Shown: positions 36,502-47,221, counted from the stretch's first letter. The stretch: 64,000 bases of DNA from Geodermatophilaceae bacterium URHA0031 (GCA_000620205.1 JHVP01000007.1:186001-250000), one strand, 5' to 3'. Program-made: numbers and translations. Notes: generated from the sequence alone by a model not told the origin.

Positions 36502-37166
36502 GCTCTGCGACCCGGCCCGCGCTGACCACCCTCGGGCTCGCCGCCGGTCTGCTGCTGGCCGGTTGCGGCGGCGACGCCGATGCCGACGCCGCGGCCGGGG
36601 GCCACGACCACGCGGCCGCCTCGGCACCGGCGACGGTCGAGGGCGGCGACGACAGCGCCTACGACGGCCTGCACCTGGCCGACCCGTACCAGAAGCCGGA
36701 GTTCACCCTCACCGACAGCGCCGGTGCCCCGTTCGACTTCGCCGACCGCACCGGCGCCGGGCCGACGCTGCTGTTCTTCGGGTACACGCACTGCCCCGAC
36801 GTCTGCCCGACGACGATGGCCGACATCGCGCTGGCGATGCGCAAGGTCGACCCGACCGTCGCCGCGGAGACCTCGGTGGTCTTCGTGACCACCGACCCGG
36901 CCCGGGACACCCCGGACGTGCTCGGCGCCTACCTCGACCAGTTCGACGCCGACCTGCCGACGCAGTTCATCGGGCTCACCGGCGACCAGGACCAGATCGA
37001 CCAGGCGCAGCTGGCCGCCGGGGTGCCGCTGGCCGAGGACATGGGCCAGACGCACTCGGCGCTGCTGCTGCTCTACGGCACCGACGGCGAGGCCGACGTC
37101 GCCTTCGACGCCGGGAACACCGGCGCCGACATCGCCCACGACCTGGCCGCCGTCGCCGCCGAGTGA
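36498..37166 (+). CDS. SCO1/SenC family lipoprotein
   Basis: A 222-residue copper chaperone for cytochrome oxidase. The lipobox LLLAGC marks a lipid-anchored protein. The thioredoxin fold has the copper-binding CxxxC in YTHCPDVCPTT and the partner His in MGQTHSALLLL. It delivers copper to the CuA centre of cytochrome c oxidase or keeps its cysteines reduced. The GTG start overlaps the YcnI stop, making a three-gene copper operon. Confidence 0.92.
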   Translation: MSSATRPALTTLGLAAGLLLAGCGGDADADAAAGGHDHAAASAPATVEGGDDSAYDGLHLADPYQKPEFTLTDSAGAPFDFADRTGAGPTLLFFGYTHCPDVCPTTMADIALAMRKVDPTVAAETSVVFVTTDPARDTPDVLGAYLDQFDADLPTQFIGLTGDQDQIDQAQLAAGVPLAEDMGQTHSALLLLYGTDGEADVAFDAGNTGADIAHDLAAVAAE

Positions 37167-37274
37167 GCCGGCAGGCGGGGCGGGCCGCGGTCGCGGGCTG
37201 ACCGGTCGAGGAGTCGAGGAGTCGACAGGTCGACGTTCCGGAGCCGGATCGTCCACAGGGCCGGTGGTTGCGCG

Positions 37275-37294
37275 GCGTGTTCGCGGGAACACGC
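37275..37294. promoter_or_regulatory. Perfect inverted repeat upstream of the M23 peptidase gene
   Basis: GCGTGTTC and GAACACGC are perfect complements around a 4-base spacer. It is followed by a short AT-rich stretch (37299-37330) that may be the promoter. It could be an operator or an RNA hairpin; no known regulator site is recognised. Confidence 0.35.
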
Positions 37295-37392
37295 GGGGCG
37301 ACGAATTACAACTCTGTCTTTCGATGTTTGGATGGCTCGCAGACCCGATCCCGCCCACCCGGGCGCCGGACGGGGAGCGAGGGGCAGGCACC

Positions 37393-38199
37393 GTGGGTCC
37401 GAGGCACACCGGCACGACCGTCCGCAGCCGCGGAGCGCAGGTCGAGCCCCTGTCCTCGGGCACGGTCACCCCGGAGGCTCCCCCCGCCCCCCGCGCCCGG
37501 CGCAGCGCCGTCGCCCGGCGCCGTCCGGCCGCCCTGCTCGCGGCCCTGGTGGTCGGTGGCATGGCCGCCCTGGTCGGCACCCAGGCGCTGCCCTCGGCCG
37601 ACGCAGAGGAGCCGCTCTCGGTCACCGAGCTGCTGGGCTCCGACGCCGAGGGCATGCTCGAGCCGGAGATGAGCCCGCAGGAGGCGATCACCGAGGTCGA
37701 GGCGAAGGCCCGGCTGGACGAGGTCGCCGCCAGCAGGGCCCAGCGCGCCGCCGAGGCCGAGGCCGCCGAGGCCGCGGCGCAGGCCGCCGCCGAGGCCGCC
37801 CGCCCCAAGGCCGTGATGCCGATCGACGGCGCCCGGATGACCACCTGCTTCTGCATGCGCTGGGGCACCATGCACTGGGGCATCGACCTGGCCGCCCCCA
37901 AGCTGACACCCGAGTACGCCGCCGAGGACGGGGTCGTGCTGCGCGCCGGCGCCGCGACCGGGTTCGGCTACGCCGTCTACATCCTCGGGGTGAGCGGCGA
38001 CGTCACCGTCTACGGCCACATGGAGAAGATCCTGGTCGACGCGGGCGACGTCGTGGAGGCCGGTGACACGATCGCGCTGGAGGGCAGCCGCGGCCAGTCC
38101 ACCGGCCCGCACCTGCACTTCGAGGTGCACTCCGGCGGCATGGACGGCAAGCGCATCGACCCGGTGGCCTGGCTCCGCGCCCGCGGCGTCGACGTCTGA
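37393..38199 (+). CDS. M23 family metallopeptidase
   Basis: A 268-residue exported protein. An Arg-rich start and a membrane helix (about residues 43-65, AALLAALVVGGMAALVGTQAL) precede an Ala/Glu-rich helical coil (about 100-138) and a LytM domain. The zinc motif HWGID (H-x-x-x-D) and HLHFEVH (H-x-H) are both present, so it is probably active on peptidoglycan cross-links. I chose the GTG with GAGGGG eight bases upstream; an ATG 69 bases earlier is possible. No obvious partner gene. Confidence 0.82.
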   Translation: MGPRHTGTTVRSRGAQVEPLSSGTVTPEAPPAPRARRSAVARRRPAALLAALVVGGMAALVGTQALPSADAEEPLSVTELLGSDAEGMLEPEMSPQEAITEVEAKARLDEVAASRAQRAAEAEAAEAAAQAAAEAARPKAVMPIDGARMTTCFCMRWGTMHWGIDLAAPKLTPEYAAEDGVVLRAGAATGFGYAVYILGVSGDVTVYGHMEKILVDAGDVVEAGDTIALEGSRGQSTGPHLHFEVHSGGMDGKRIDPVAWLRARGVDV

Positions 38200-38205
38200 C
38201 GAAGA

Positions 38206-38248
38206 CCGAGGTTTCGGCGCCGAAACCTCGGCGGGGTTCGGCGCCGAA
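38206..38248. repeat. Palindromic element with duplicated core
   Basis: A 26-bp perfect palindrome (38206-38231, core GGTTTCGGCGCCGAAACC) is followed five bases later by a second TTCGGCGCCGAA (38237-38248). It lies between the converging M23 and kdpE genes and probably terminates both. Confidence 0.8.
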
Positions 38249-38256
38249 ACCATGGT

Positions 38257-38927
<671 letters not shown>

Positions 38928-38931
<4 letters not shown>

Positions 38932-41438
38932 GCCTGGGCCGCCGGCACCTCGGCGGCAGCGAGCGAGACCACCATGGTGAGCCCGCCACCGGGGGTGTCC
39001 TCTGCGGTCAGCGTGCCGCCCATCGCCTCGGTCAGGCCGCGGGCGACGGCGAGCCCCAGCCCCACGCCCTGACCGGCCGGCGCGTCCCCGAGGCGCTGGA
39101 ACGGCGCGAACACCCGCTCCCGGTCGGCCATCGCCACCCCGGGACCACGGTCGACCACCCGCAGCTCGACCCGGCCGGCGACGGCACCGGAGCGCACCAC
39201 CACGGGGCCGTGCGGCGCGTGCCGGGTGGCGTTGTCCGCGAGGTTGGCGACCACCCGCTCCAGCAGCCCGGCGTCGGCGAGCACCAGCGGGAGGTCGTCG
39301 GGCGTCTGCACCTGCACCCGGGCCCGCTGCGGCTCGTCCAGCCAGCTCAGCGCGGCGGTGACGACGGCGGTCAGGTCGGCCGGCCCGGGGACGGCGGTGA
39401 TCGCCCCGGACTGCAGCCGGCTCATGTCCAGCAGGTTGTCGACCAGGGCGGTCAGCCGGTCGGCGGACTCGTCCACCGTGGCGACCAGCTCGGTGCGGTC
39501 GTCGTCGGTGAGCGCGAGGTCGGTCGACCGCAGCGCCGAGGAGGCCGCCTTGATCCCGGCCAGCGGGGTGCGCAGGTCATGGCTGACCGCGGCCAGCAGG
39601 GCGGTGCGCATGCTGTTGCCCGCCGCCAGCCGGTCGGCCTCCGCGGCCTGCGCGGTCAGCCGACCCTGCTGCAACGCGACCGCCGCCTGCTCGGCGAAGG
39701 CGACCAGCACCGTGCGGTCACCGGCGGGCAACGTGCGCCCGCACAGCCGCAGGGTCAGGGTGTCGGTCACCGCGATCTCGTCCGGCGCCTCGCCGGGCGG
39801 GGCGCCGCAGGTCCCGACCGTGCGCTCGCCGTCCGCCGTGGTCTCGACCATGGTCACCGAGCGCAGCCCGAAGGCCTCGCGGATCTGCTCCAGCAGCGCC
39901 GGCAGCGCGCGGTCGCCGGCCAGCACCGAGCGGGACAGCGAGGCAAGCATCGCGGTCTCCGCGCCGGCCCGGGCCGCCGCGGTGGCCCGCCGGGCCGAGC
40001 GGTCGACGACGGTGGCCACGGCGACCGCGACCACCAGGTAGCCGCTCAACGCCACGACGTCGTCCACCCGGTCGACGGTGAGCTGGTGGGTGGGCGGGGT
40101 GAAGAACCAGTTCTCCGCCAGCCCGCTGGCCACTGCGGCGACGACGGCGGGCAGCAGCCCGCCGACCAGCGCGACGGCGATCACCAGCAGCAGGAACGCC
40201 AGCAGCACGCTGGCCAGCGACAGCGCTGCGTCGGCGGTGAGGCAGCAGGCGGTGACCAGCGGGACGCCGGCCAGCGCCAGCACGAGGCCCCACCACCGGC
40301 GGCGGGCGGTCAGCGCACCGGTGAGCGGGGGCAGACGCCAGCCGCGGGAGCCGGCCGAGGCATGCGTGACGATGTGCACGTCGATCTCGCCGGAGCCGGC
40401 GATCACCTCCCCGCCGATGCCGCCGCGCAGCGCCCGGGCCCAGCGGGACCGCCGGCTGGTGCCGATCACCAGCTGGGTGGCGTCCACCCCGCGGGCGAAG
40501 TCCAGCAGCGCGGCGCCGACGTCGTCCCCCACGACCTCGTGGTAGCTGCCGCCGAGGCTCTCGACCAGGACCCGCTGCGCGCGCAGCGCCGCCGGCGAGG
40601 CGCCGGCCAGGCCGTCGGAGCTGAGCACGTGCACGGCCAGCAGCGCGCCGGTGCCCGCCCGACGCGCCACCCGGGCGGCCCGGCGGACCAGGGTCTCGCC
40701 CTCGCGGCCACCGGTGAGCGCGACGACGACCCGCTCGCGTGCCTCCCAGACCGAGTCGATGTCGTGCTCTGTCCGGTAGCGCCGCAGCCCCTCGTCGACC
40801 CGGTCGGCCAGCCACAGCAGGGCCAGCTCGCGCAGCGCGGTCAGGTTGCCGACCCGGAAGTAGTTGCCCATCGCCGCGTCGACCCGCTCGGCGGGGTAGA
40901 CGTTGCCGTGCGCCATCCGTCGGCGCAGCGCCTCCGGCGACATGTCCACCAGCTCGACCTGGTCGGCCCGGCGCACCACGTCGTCCGGCACGGTCTCCTG
41001 CTGGGTGACGCCGGTGATCTGCTGCACGACGTCGGTGAGGCTCTCCAGGTGCTGCACGTTGACCGTGCTGAGCACGCTGATGCCGGCGGCGAGCAGCTCC
41101 TCGACGTCCTGCCACCGCCGGGCGTGGCGGGAGCCCGGTGCGTTGGTGTGCGCCAGCTCGTCGACGACCACCAGGTCGGGACGCCGGGCGAGCACCGCGT
41201 CGACGTCCAGCTCGCTGAGGACGACGCCGCGGTGGTTGACCTCGAGCCGGGGGAGCACCTCCAACCCCTCGAGCTGCTCGAGGGTGCGGCGCCGGCCGTG
41301 CGTCTCGACCAGGCCGACGACGACGTCCTGGCCACGGGAGCGCCGACGGTGCGCCTCGCCGAGGACGGCGAAGGTCTTCCCGACGCCGGGGGCGGCGCCC
41401 AGGTAGATGCGCAACGAGCCGCGGGGCATGCCGCCCAT
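38928..41438 (-). CDS. kdpD: Sensor histidine kinase KdpD
   Basis: An 836-residue kinase with the full KdpD order: N-terminal KdpD domain with Walker A (YLGAAPGVGKTF) and VVVDELAHTNAPGSRH, a Usp domain (about residues 250-365), four membrane helices (about 385-490), a GAF-like segment, the phosphorylated His in AAVSHDLRTPL and the ATP-binding N, G1 and G2 boxes (NLADNATRHA, DRGPGV, GQGVGLGLAVA). It senses low potassium or ionic stress. I used the ATG opening MGGMPRG, with GGGA five bases before it. Overlaps kdpE by ATGA. Confidence 0.92.
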
Positions 41439-41508
41439 GATCGTCCCGTGCGGCCGGTCCGTGGGCCAGCCGGACGTCAGGATCGCGTCAAGGCACCCCG
41501 TCGTGCCG

Positions 41509-41544
41509 CTTGTGCTCTGCTCACCAGGGTGAGCAGAGCACAAG
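41509..41544. repeat. Perfect 17-bp inverted repeat between kdpD and the AraC gene
   Basis: CTTGTGCTCTGCTCACC (41509-41525) and its exact complement (41528-41544) are separated by AG. It lies 71 bases upstream of kdpD and 41 bases upstream of the AraC-type gene, in the divergent promoter region. It could be an operator or a dispersed palindromic repeat. Confidence 0.75.
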
Positions 41545-41584
41545 CCTGCCGGGGACAGGGCTCTGGCCTTGCGATGATGGCGCC

Positions 41585-41980
41585 GTGAGCCGGGCGAGCG
41601 AGGACTCCAACCGGCGGATGCTGCGTGCCCGGGACGCGATGGACCGGGCCTACGCCGAGCCGCTCGACGTCCCGGCGCTGGCCCGGATCGCGCACGTCTC
41701 CGAGGCGCACTTCATCCGCACCTTCAAGACGACGTTCGGCGAGACGCCCAACCGGTACCTGCAGCGGCGGCGGGTCGAGCGGGCGATGTTCCTGCTGCGC
41801 AGCACCGACCGGACCGTCACCGACATTTGCATGGCCGTCGGCTTCAGCAGCCTCGGCACCTTCAGCCGGGTGTTCGCCGAGGTCGTGGGGGAGCCGCCGA
41901 GCGTCTACCGCCGGCGCGGGCCGGTGCCGCTCGCGCCCAGCTGCTTCGTGATGGCGTGGCTGCGGCCGGGGAGCAACTGA
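41585..41980 (+). CDS. AraC family transcriptional regulator, DNA-binding domain only
   Basis: A 131-residue protein made of the two AraC helix-turn-helix units: DVPALARIAHVSEAHFIRTFK and VTDICMAVGFSSLGTFSRVFAEVVG. It lacks a ligand-binding domain. GTG start. The VOC gene begins 48 bases downstream; AraC-DBD plus VOC protein is a common actinobacterial pair in which the VOC protein may be the target. Confidence 0.87.
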   Translation: MSRASEDSNRRMLRARDAMDRAYAEPLDVPALARIAHVSEAHFIRTFKTTFGETPNRYLQRRRVERAMFLLRSTDRTVTDICMAVGFSSLGTFSRVFAEVVGEPPSVYRRRGPVPLAPSCFVMAWLRPGSN

Positions 41981-42028
41981 GCAGTTTCGGAGAAGGTCGG
42001 GGCGCGCGGTGGCCCTACGGTCGTCCAC

Positions 42029-42451
42029 ATGATCAACGCACTGACCATCTCCTCGATCTACGTGCTGGACCAGGACGCCGCGCTCGACTTCTACGTCGGC
42101 AAGCTCGGCTTCGAGGTCATGACCGACCTGGACTTCGGTGGCATGCGCTGGCTGCAGGTCCACCTGCCCAGCGACCCGACCAGGTCGATCCTGCTGGAGA
42201 AGCCGGGCCCTCCGTCCATGAGCGAGGACACCGCCGCCCAGGTCCGCGAGCTGCTGACCAAGGGGGCGACCGGCGGTCACCTCTTCTTCCAGACCGACGA
42301 CGCGCACAAGACCCACGCCGAGCTGAAGGAGCGCGGTGTGGACCTGCCCGAAGAGCCGATCACCCAGCCCTACGGCATCGACTTCGGCTTCCGCGACCCC
42401 TTCGGCAACCACCTCCGGATCGCGCAGATGACGCCCCCTCCGTCCGCCTGA
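42029..42451 (+). CDS. VOC family (glyoxalase/dioxygenase fold) protein
   Basis: A 140-residue protein with two beta-alpha-beta-beta-beta units. It opens ISSIYVLDQDAALDFYVGKLGFEV and ends IDFGFRDPFGNHLRIAQM, the standard VOC start and finish; the Glu or His metal positions are partly present. Function may be metal-dependent enzyme or ligand binding (for example resistance). Second gene of the AraC-VOC unit. Confidence 0.88.
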   Translation: MINALTISSIYVLDQDAALDFYVGKLGFEVMTDLDFGGMRWLQVHLPSDPTRSILLEKPGPPSMSEDTAAQVRELLTKGATGGHLFFQTDDAHKTHAELKERGVDLPEEPITQPYGIDFGFRDPFGNHLRIAQMTPPPSA

Positions 42452-42455
42452 CGCC

Positions 42456-42497
42456 CTGAGGGGGCCGGGCCGGCCCGGCCCGGCCCGGCCCCCTCAG
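42456..42497. terminator. Bidirectional terminator hairpin
   Basis: CTGAGGGGGCCGGGCCGG at 42456-42473 is complementary to the segment ending at 42497. It lies between the converging VOC and DedA genes and contains the DedA stop codon in its right arm. The loop is a run of CCCGG units. Confidence 0.75.
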
Positions 42498-43108
42498 GCG
42501 GTCCCGCGGTGGTGCAGCCAGGACCGCACCGCCGCCACGACGACCAGGACGGCCAGGACGACGGCGCTCGCCCGGCCGACGTCACCGACCACCCGGATCC
42601 CCACCGCCCGGGACAGCAGCACGACGGTGCTGGCCCATGCGGTGGCACTGACGACGATCACCGGACCGGCCAGCCGCAGCGGCACCCCCGCACCGCCGGC
42701 CACCCGCGGGGTGAGCGTGCGGGTGCCCGCCACCCAGTGCGACCCCGCGACGAGCAGGCCGGCGCCGAGCGGCCCCTGGGCTGCCAGCCACCGGCGGGCC
42801 TGCCGGACGACCGGGTCGACCCGGGCCCGCAGCCGCCCGTGCCCCGCGGGGGCGACCCCCTGCCGGCGGTGGCCGCGTGACCAGCCCAGCAGCGCGCCCG
42901 CGGCGCTCGCCGGCGCCGCCACGGCGATCGGCAGCACGGCTGCGGTGCCGGCTGCGCCGGACCACAGGCCCAGCACCACCACCGTGGTCGTGCCGGGCAG
43001 CAGGACGCCGAGGACCAGCCCGGTCTCCAGGAACAGCACCACCGCGCCGACGGCGAGCACCGCCGCGGCCGGCCAGCTGCCGACGGTGTCGAGCAGCGTC
43101 GTCAGCAC
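42494..43108 (-). CDS. DedA family membrane protein
   Basis: A 204-residue membrane protein. The family signature is FLETGLVLGVLLPGTTTVV near the N terminus, with re-entrant helices, then a basic cytoplasmic loop (residues 75-110) and three further helices. DedA proteins are lipid scramblase-like transporters of undecaprenyl phosphate or other lipids. It has its back to the kdp operon and the two may share the upstream region. Function inferred from family. Confidence 0.82.
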   Translation of the reverse strand: MLTTLLDTVGSWPAAAVLAVGAVVLFLETGLVLGVLLPGTTTVVVLGLWSGAAGTAAVLPIAVAAPASAAGALLGWSRGHRRQGVAPAGHGRLRARVDPVVRQARRWLAAQGPLGAGLLVAGSHWVAGTRTLTPRVAGGAGVPLRLAGPVIVVSATAWASTVVLLSRAVGIRVVGDVGRASAVVLAVLVVVAAVRSWLHHRGTA

Positions 43109-43145
43109 GGTCCCCTCCCCGGACGGCCGTCCCGGCCGGACGGCG

Positions 43146-43230
43146 GTGTCAGGACGCCGTCAAGGTACGCGGCAGCACCCGTCAGGAACCCGTCAAGAAC
43201 GGCCGCGGGCACCCGGCGCGCGCCTAGCGT
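43146..43230 (+). promoter_or_regulatory. Putative KdpE operator and promoter of kdpFABC
   Basis: Repeats of the type CCGTCAAG lie on an 11-bp grid: GTGTCAGG (43146), CCGTCAAG (43157), CCGTCAGG (43179) and CCGTCAAG (43190); the 43168 position is degenerate. A -10-like TAGCGT is at 43225-43230, which places the last repeat directly upstream of the -35 position. Direct repeats spaced by one helical turn next to -35 are the normal target of OmpR/PhoB-type regulators such as KdpE. Binding not shown. Confidence 0.6.
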
Positions 43231-43291
43231 CGCCGCTCGGACGTGGACGACGACCAGTCGTCCACCCGGACCGGATGAAGGTGTTCCTGAC

Positions 43292-43375
43292 GTGACCGAC
43301 GTGGTCTACGTGCTCCTGACGCTGGTGGTCTTCGGACTGCTGGCTCTCGCCGTGCGCGGGGTGGAGCGGCTGTGA
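43292..43375 (+). CDS. 27-residue single-helix protein preceding kdpF
   Basis: A GTG-started peptide with one membrane helix ([17 protein letters not shown]) and the positively charged end RGVERL. Its stop overlaps the kdpF start (GTGA), as in the rest of the operon. Similar small proteins stand before kdpF in other actinomycetes; it may be a second KdpF-like stabilising subunit. Promoter repeats lie just upstream. Confidence 0.6.
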   Translation: MTDVVYVLLTLVVFGLLALAVRGVERL

Positions 43376-43464
43376 ACGCCGAGTCCTGGATCGGCCTGGC
43401 CGTCGCGGTGGGGCTGGTGCTGTACCTGCTGGCGTCGCTGCTGTTCCCGGAGCGGTTCCGATGA
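43372..43464 (+). CDS. kdpF: Potassium-transporting ATPase subunit KdpF
   Basis: A 30-residue single-helix peptide ([20 protein letters not shown]) ending FPERFR, matching the size and ending of KdpF (usually 29 residues). KdpF stabilises the KdpABC complex in the membrane. GTG start overlapping the preceding stop; its stop overlaps the kdpA ATG. Confidence 0.78.
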   Translation: MNAESWIGLAVAVGLVLYLLASLLFPERFR

Positions 43465-45173
43465 GCGCCGCGGCGGCCGGCTGGCTGCAGGTGGGCCTGC
43501 TCGTGCTGGCGCTGGCCCTGGTGCACCGCCCGCTGGGCGACTGGATGGCCCGGGTGTTCCGCACCCCCGCCACCGTCTCTGACACGTCGCCACGAGCGCG
43601 CTCCTGGCGGAGGGACGGTGGGCACTGGCGGGTCGAGCGGCTGGTGTACCGGGCGGTCGGGGTGGACGCCGACGGCGAGCAGCGCTGGCCGACCTACCTG
43701 CGCAGCGTGCTGGCGTTCTCGCTGGTGTCCGTGCTGTTCCTCTACCTGCTCCAGCGGGTGCAGCAGTGGCTGCCGCTGGACGACGGCATGCCGGCCGTGG
43801 GGCAGGGCTCGGCGTGGAACACGGCGGTCAGCTTCGTGACCAACACGAACTGGCAGGGCTACGCGGGTGAGTCGACGATGGGCCACCTCGTGCAGATGGC
43901 CGGGCTGGCGGTGCAGAACTTCCTCTCGGCCGCGGTCGGCCTGGCGGTGGCGATCGCCCTGGTGCGCGGGTTCGCCCGCACCCGCACCGACCGGCTGGGC
44001 AACGCCTGGGTCGACATCACCCGGGCGGTCACCCGCATCCTGCTGCCGCTGTCGGTGCTGGCCGCCGTCGTCCTGGTGCTCGGCGGGGTGGTGCAGAACC
44101 TGTCGGCCGGCACGGACGCGACCACGCTGTCCGGCGCGACCCAGTTCCTGCCCGGCGGGCCGGTCGCCTCCCAGGAGGCGATCAAGGAGCTCGGCACCAA
44201 CGGCGGCGGCTTCTTCAACGCCAACTCCGCGCACCCGTTCGAGGGTCCCAGCGCCTGGATCTCGCTGTTCGAGGTCTTCCTGCTGCTGGTCATCCCGTTC
44301 TCGCTGCCGCGGACCTTCGGCCGGCTGGTCGGCGACAAGCGGCAGGGCTTCGCGATCCTGGGCGTGATGGTCAGCCTGGCCGCCGTCTCGCTGGCGCTCA
44401 CCAGCTGGGCGCAGGCCCGAGCCGGGGGAGCGGCGCTGCAGCTCGCCGGCGCGGCGACCGAGGGGCAGGAGGTCCGCTTCGGCGGCCCGCTGTCCGCGCT
44501 GTTCGGGACGGCGACCACGCTCACCTCGACCGGGGCGGTCAACGCCCAGCACGACAGCTTCACGCCGTCCGGCGGACTGCTGACGATGGCGAACATGATG
44601 CTCGGCGAGGTCGCGCCCGGTGGGGTCGGCTCGGGCCTCTACGGGATGCTCGTGCTCGCCGTCATCGCCGTCTTCGTCGCCGGCCTGATGGTCGGCCGGA
44701 CGCCGGAGTACCTGGGCAAGAAGCTCGGCCGGCGCGAGATGACGCTCGCCTCGCTGTACGTGCTGACCACCCCGGCGATCGTGCTCGTCGGCACGGCGGT
44801 GGCGATGTCGGTCGACGCGGGGCGCAGCTCGATGCTCAACAGCGGTCCGCACGGCCTGTCCGAGGTGCTCTACGCGTTCACCTCCGCCGGCAACAACAAC
44901 GGCTCGGCGTTCGCCGGGCTGAGCGCGAACACGCCCTTCTACGACGTGGCGCTCGGGCTGGCGATGGCGTTCGGCCGGTTCGTGCCGATCGTGCTGGTGG
45001 TCGCGCTGGCCGGCCGGCTCGCGGCGCAGGGGCGCACCCCCGTCACCGCCGGGACGCTGCCCACCCACCGCCCGCTGTTCGTCGGGCTGCTCACCGCCGT
45101 CGTCCTGGTGGTCGTCGGCCTCACCTACTTCCCCGTCCTCTCCCTCGGACCGCTCGCAGAAGGACTGTCATGA
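43461..45173 (+). CDS. kdpA: Potassium-transporting ATPase subunit KdpA
   Basis: A 570-residue membrane subunit that selects potassium. Ten or so helices with four pore loops of the SKT type: [40 protein letters not shown] and [13 protein letters not shown] are visible. KdpA gives the selectivity of the high-affinity pump. Overlaps kdpF and kdpB by four bases each. Confidence 0.96.
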   Translation: MSAAAAGWLQVGLLVLALALVHRPLGDWMARVFRTPATVSDTSPRARSWRRDGGHWRVERLVYRAVGVDADGEQRWPTYLRSVLAFSLVSVLFLYLLQRVQQWLPLDDGMPAVGQGSAWNTAVSFVTNTNWQGYAGESTMGHLVQMAGLAVQNFLSAAVGLAVAIALVRGFARTRTDRLGNAWVDITRAVTRILLPLSVLAAVVLVLGGVVQNLSAGTDATTLSGATQFLPGGPVASQEAIKELGTNGGGFFNANSAHPFEGPSAWISLFEVFLLLVIPFSLPRTFGRLVGDKRQGFAILGVMVSLAAVSLALTSWAQARAGGAALQLAGAATEGQEVRFGGPLSALFGTATTLTSTGAVNAQHDSFTPSGGLLTMANMMLGEVAPGGVGSGLYGMLVLAVIAVFVAGLMVGRTPEYLGKKLGRREMTLASLYVLTTPAIVLVGTAVAMSVDAGRSSMLNSGPHGLSEVLYAFTSAGNNNGSAFAGLSANTPFYDVALGLAMAFGRFVPIVLVVALAGRLAAQGRTPVTAGTLPTHRPLFVGLLTAVVLVVVGLTYFPVLSLGPLAEGLS

Positions 45174-47221
45174 CCGCGGCGCTCGATCGTCGTCCCGACC
45201 GTGCCGTCGAACCCCGCCCGCAGCAGCGCGCCGGCATCGACTGGGGCCCAGCGCTCCTCGGCGCGGTGCGCAAGCTCGACCCGCGCGGCCTGGTGCGCCA
45301 GCCCGTCGTCTTCGTCGTGTGGGTCGGCTCGGTGTTCTCCACCGTGCTGGCCGTGCTCGACCCGTCGGTGTTCGGCTGGCTGATCGCCGCCTGGCTGTGG
45401 CTGACCGTGCTGTTCGCCAACGTGGCCGAGGCGGTGGCCGAGGGGCGCGGGAAGGCGCAGGCGGACACGCTGCGCAGCGCTCGGCAGACCACCGTCGCGC
45501 ACCTGCTCGACGGCGCCGAGCTGCCCGCAGCCGACCTGCGCCCGGGCATGCGGGTGGTCGTCGTCGCGGGCCAGGTGGTGCCGGGCGACGGCGACGTCGT
45601 CGAGGGCATCGCCAGCGTCGACGAGTCCGCGATCACCGGGGAGTCCGCGCCGGTGATCCGCGAGTCCGGCGGCGACCGGTCCGCGGTCACCGGCGGGACG
45701 ACGGTGCTGTCGGACCGGATCGTCGTGGAGATCACCAGCAAGCCGGGGGAGACGTTCGTCGACCGGATGATCGCCCTGGTCGAGGGTGCCTCCCGGCAGC
45801 GCACGCCGAACGAGATCGCGCTGAACATCCTGCTCAGCTCGCTGACGATCGTGTTCCTGCTGGCCGTCGTGACGCTGCAGCCGCTGGCGGTCTACTCGGG
45901 CGCGGAGCAGTCGACCACCGTGCTCATCGCGCTGGTCGTCTGCCTGATCCCGACCACCATCGGGGCGCTGCTGTCGGCGATCGGGATCGCCGGCATGGAC
46001 CGGCTGATGCAGCGCAACGTGCTGGCGATGAGCGGCCGCGCGGTCGAGGCGGCCGGCGACGTCACCACCCTGCTGCTGGACAAGACCGGCACCGTCACGC
46101 TGGGCAACCGGCAGGCCGCGGAGTTCCTCCCCGTCGGCGGGGTGCCGGAAGCGGAGGTCGGCGACGCCGCGCAGCTCGCCTCGCTGGCCGACGAGACGCC
46201 GGAGGGCCGCAGCATCGTCGTCCTGGCCAAGACGGCGTACGGGCTGCGCGAGCGGAGCGTGGCCGGCGCGGTGTTCGTGCCGTTCACCGCGCAGACCCGG
46301 ATGAGCGGGGTGGACCTGCCCGACGGCCGGCAGCTGCGCAAGGGCGCCGCGGGGGCGGTGCTGGCCTGGGTGCGCTCGCTGGACGGCCCGGTCCCGCCGG
46401 AGGTGGGGTCGGTCGTCGACGACGTCTCGGCGTCCGGCGGGACGCCGCTGCTGCTCGCCGAGTCCGTGGGGGAGCGGACCCGGGTGCTGGGCGCCATCCA
46501 CCTCAAGGACGTCGTCAAGGCCGGCATGCGCGAGCGGTTCGACGAGCTGCGCCGGATGGGGATCCGCACGGTGATGATCACGGGGGACAACGAGCGGACC
46601 GCCCGGGCGATCGCGGCGGAGGCCGGGATCGACGACGTGCTGGCCGAGGCGACGCCGGAGGACAAGCTCGCGCTGATCCAGCGGGAGCAGGAGGGCGGCC
46701 GGCTGGTCGCGATGACCGGGGACGGCACCAACGACGCACCGGCGCTCGCCCAGGCCGACGTCGGCGTCGCGATGAACACCGGGACGTCGGCGGCGAAGGA
46801 GGCCGGCAACATGGTCGACCTCGACTCCGACCCGACGAAGCTGATCGAGATCGTCGAGATCGGCAAGCAGCTGCTGATCACCCGCGGGTCGCTGACCACG
46901 TTCTCCATCGCCAACGACCTGGCGAAGTACTTCGCGATCCTGCCCGCCATGTTCGCCGGGGTGTTCCCGGGACTGGACGCGCTGAACGTGATGCGGCTGC
47001 ACTCGCCGGAGTCGGCGATCCTGTCGGCGGTCGTCTTCAACGCGCTGATCATCGTGGCGCTGGTGCCGCTGGCGCTCCGAGGGGTGAGGTACCGGCCGTC
47101 CTCGGCGTCGGCGATGTTGCGCCGCAACCTCCTGGTCTACGGCGGCGGCGGCGTGGTGCTGCCGTTCGTCGGGATCAAGCTCATCGACCTGCTCGTCTCC
47201 CTGATCCCCGGGATCGCGTGA
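45170..47221 (+). CDS. kdpB: Potassium-transporting ATPase subunit KdpB
   Basis: A 683-residue P-type ATPase. The actuator loop TGES ([12 protein letters not shown]), the phosphorylated Asp in [10 protein letters not shown], and the hinge [16 protein letters not shown] are intact. KdpB hydrolyses ATP and drives potassium uptake through KdpA. Overlaps kdpA by ATGA and kdpC by a single base (TGATG). Confidence 0.97.
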   Translation: MTAALDRRPDRAVEPRPQQRAGIDWGPALLGAVRKLDPRGLVRQPVVFVVWVGSVFSTVLAVLDPSVFGWLIAAWLWLTVLFANVAEAVAEGRGKAQADTLRSARQTTVAHLLDGAELPAADLRPGMRVVVVAGQVVPGDGDVVEGIASVDESAITGESAPVIRESGGDRSAVTGGTTVLSDRIVVEITSKPGETFVDRMIALVEGASRQRTPNEIALNILLSSLTIVFLLAVVTLQPLAVYSGAEQSTTVLIALVVCLIPTTIGALLSAIGIAGMDRLMQRNVLAMSGRAVEAAGDVTTLLLDKTGTVTLGNRQAAEFLPVGGVPEAEVGDAAQLASLADETPEGRSIVVLAKTAYGLRERSVAGAVFVPFTAQTRMSGVDLPDGRQLRKGAAGAVLAWVRSLDGPVPPEVGSVVDDVSASGGTPLLLAESVGERTRVLGAIHLKDVVKAGMRERFDELRRMGIRTVMITGDNERTARAIAAEAGIDDVLAEATPEDKLALIQREQEGGRLVAMTGDGTNDAPALAQADVGVAMNTGTSAAKEAGNMVDLDSDPTKLIEIVEIGKQLLITRGSLTTFSIANDLAKYFAILPAMFAGVFPGLDALNVMRLHSPESAILSAVVFNALIIVALVPLALRGVRYRPSSASAMLRRNLLVYGGGGVVLPFVGIKLIDLLVSLIPGIA

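Noticed and set aside
41510..41590. Longer N termini for KdpD and the AraC protein, both beginning MCSAH-x-GEQS
   Set aside because: The likeness comes from the perfect palindrome being read on both strands. Family starts and ribosome sites lie further inside.
43292..43375. Leader peptide role for the small frame before kdpF
   Set aside because: It encodes a clear membrane helix with no run of regulatory codons and no attenuator hairpin before kdpF.
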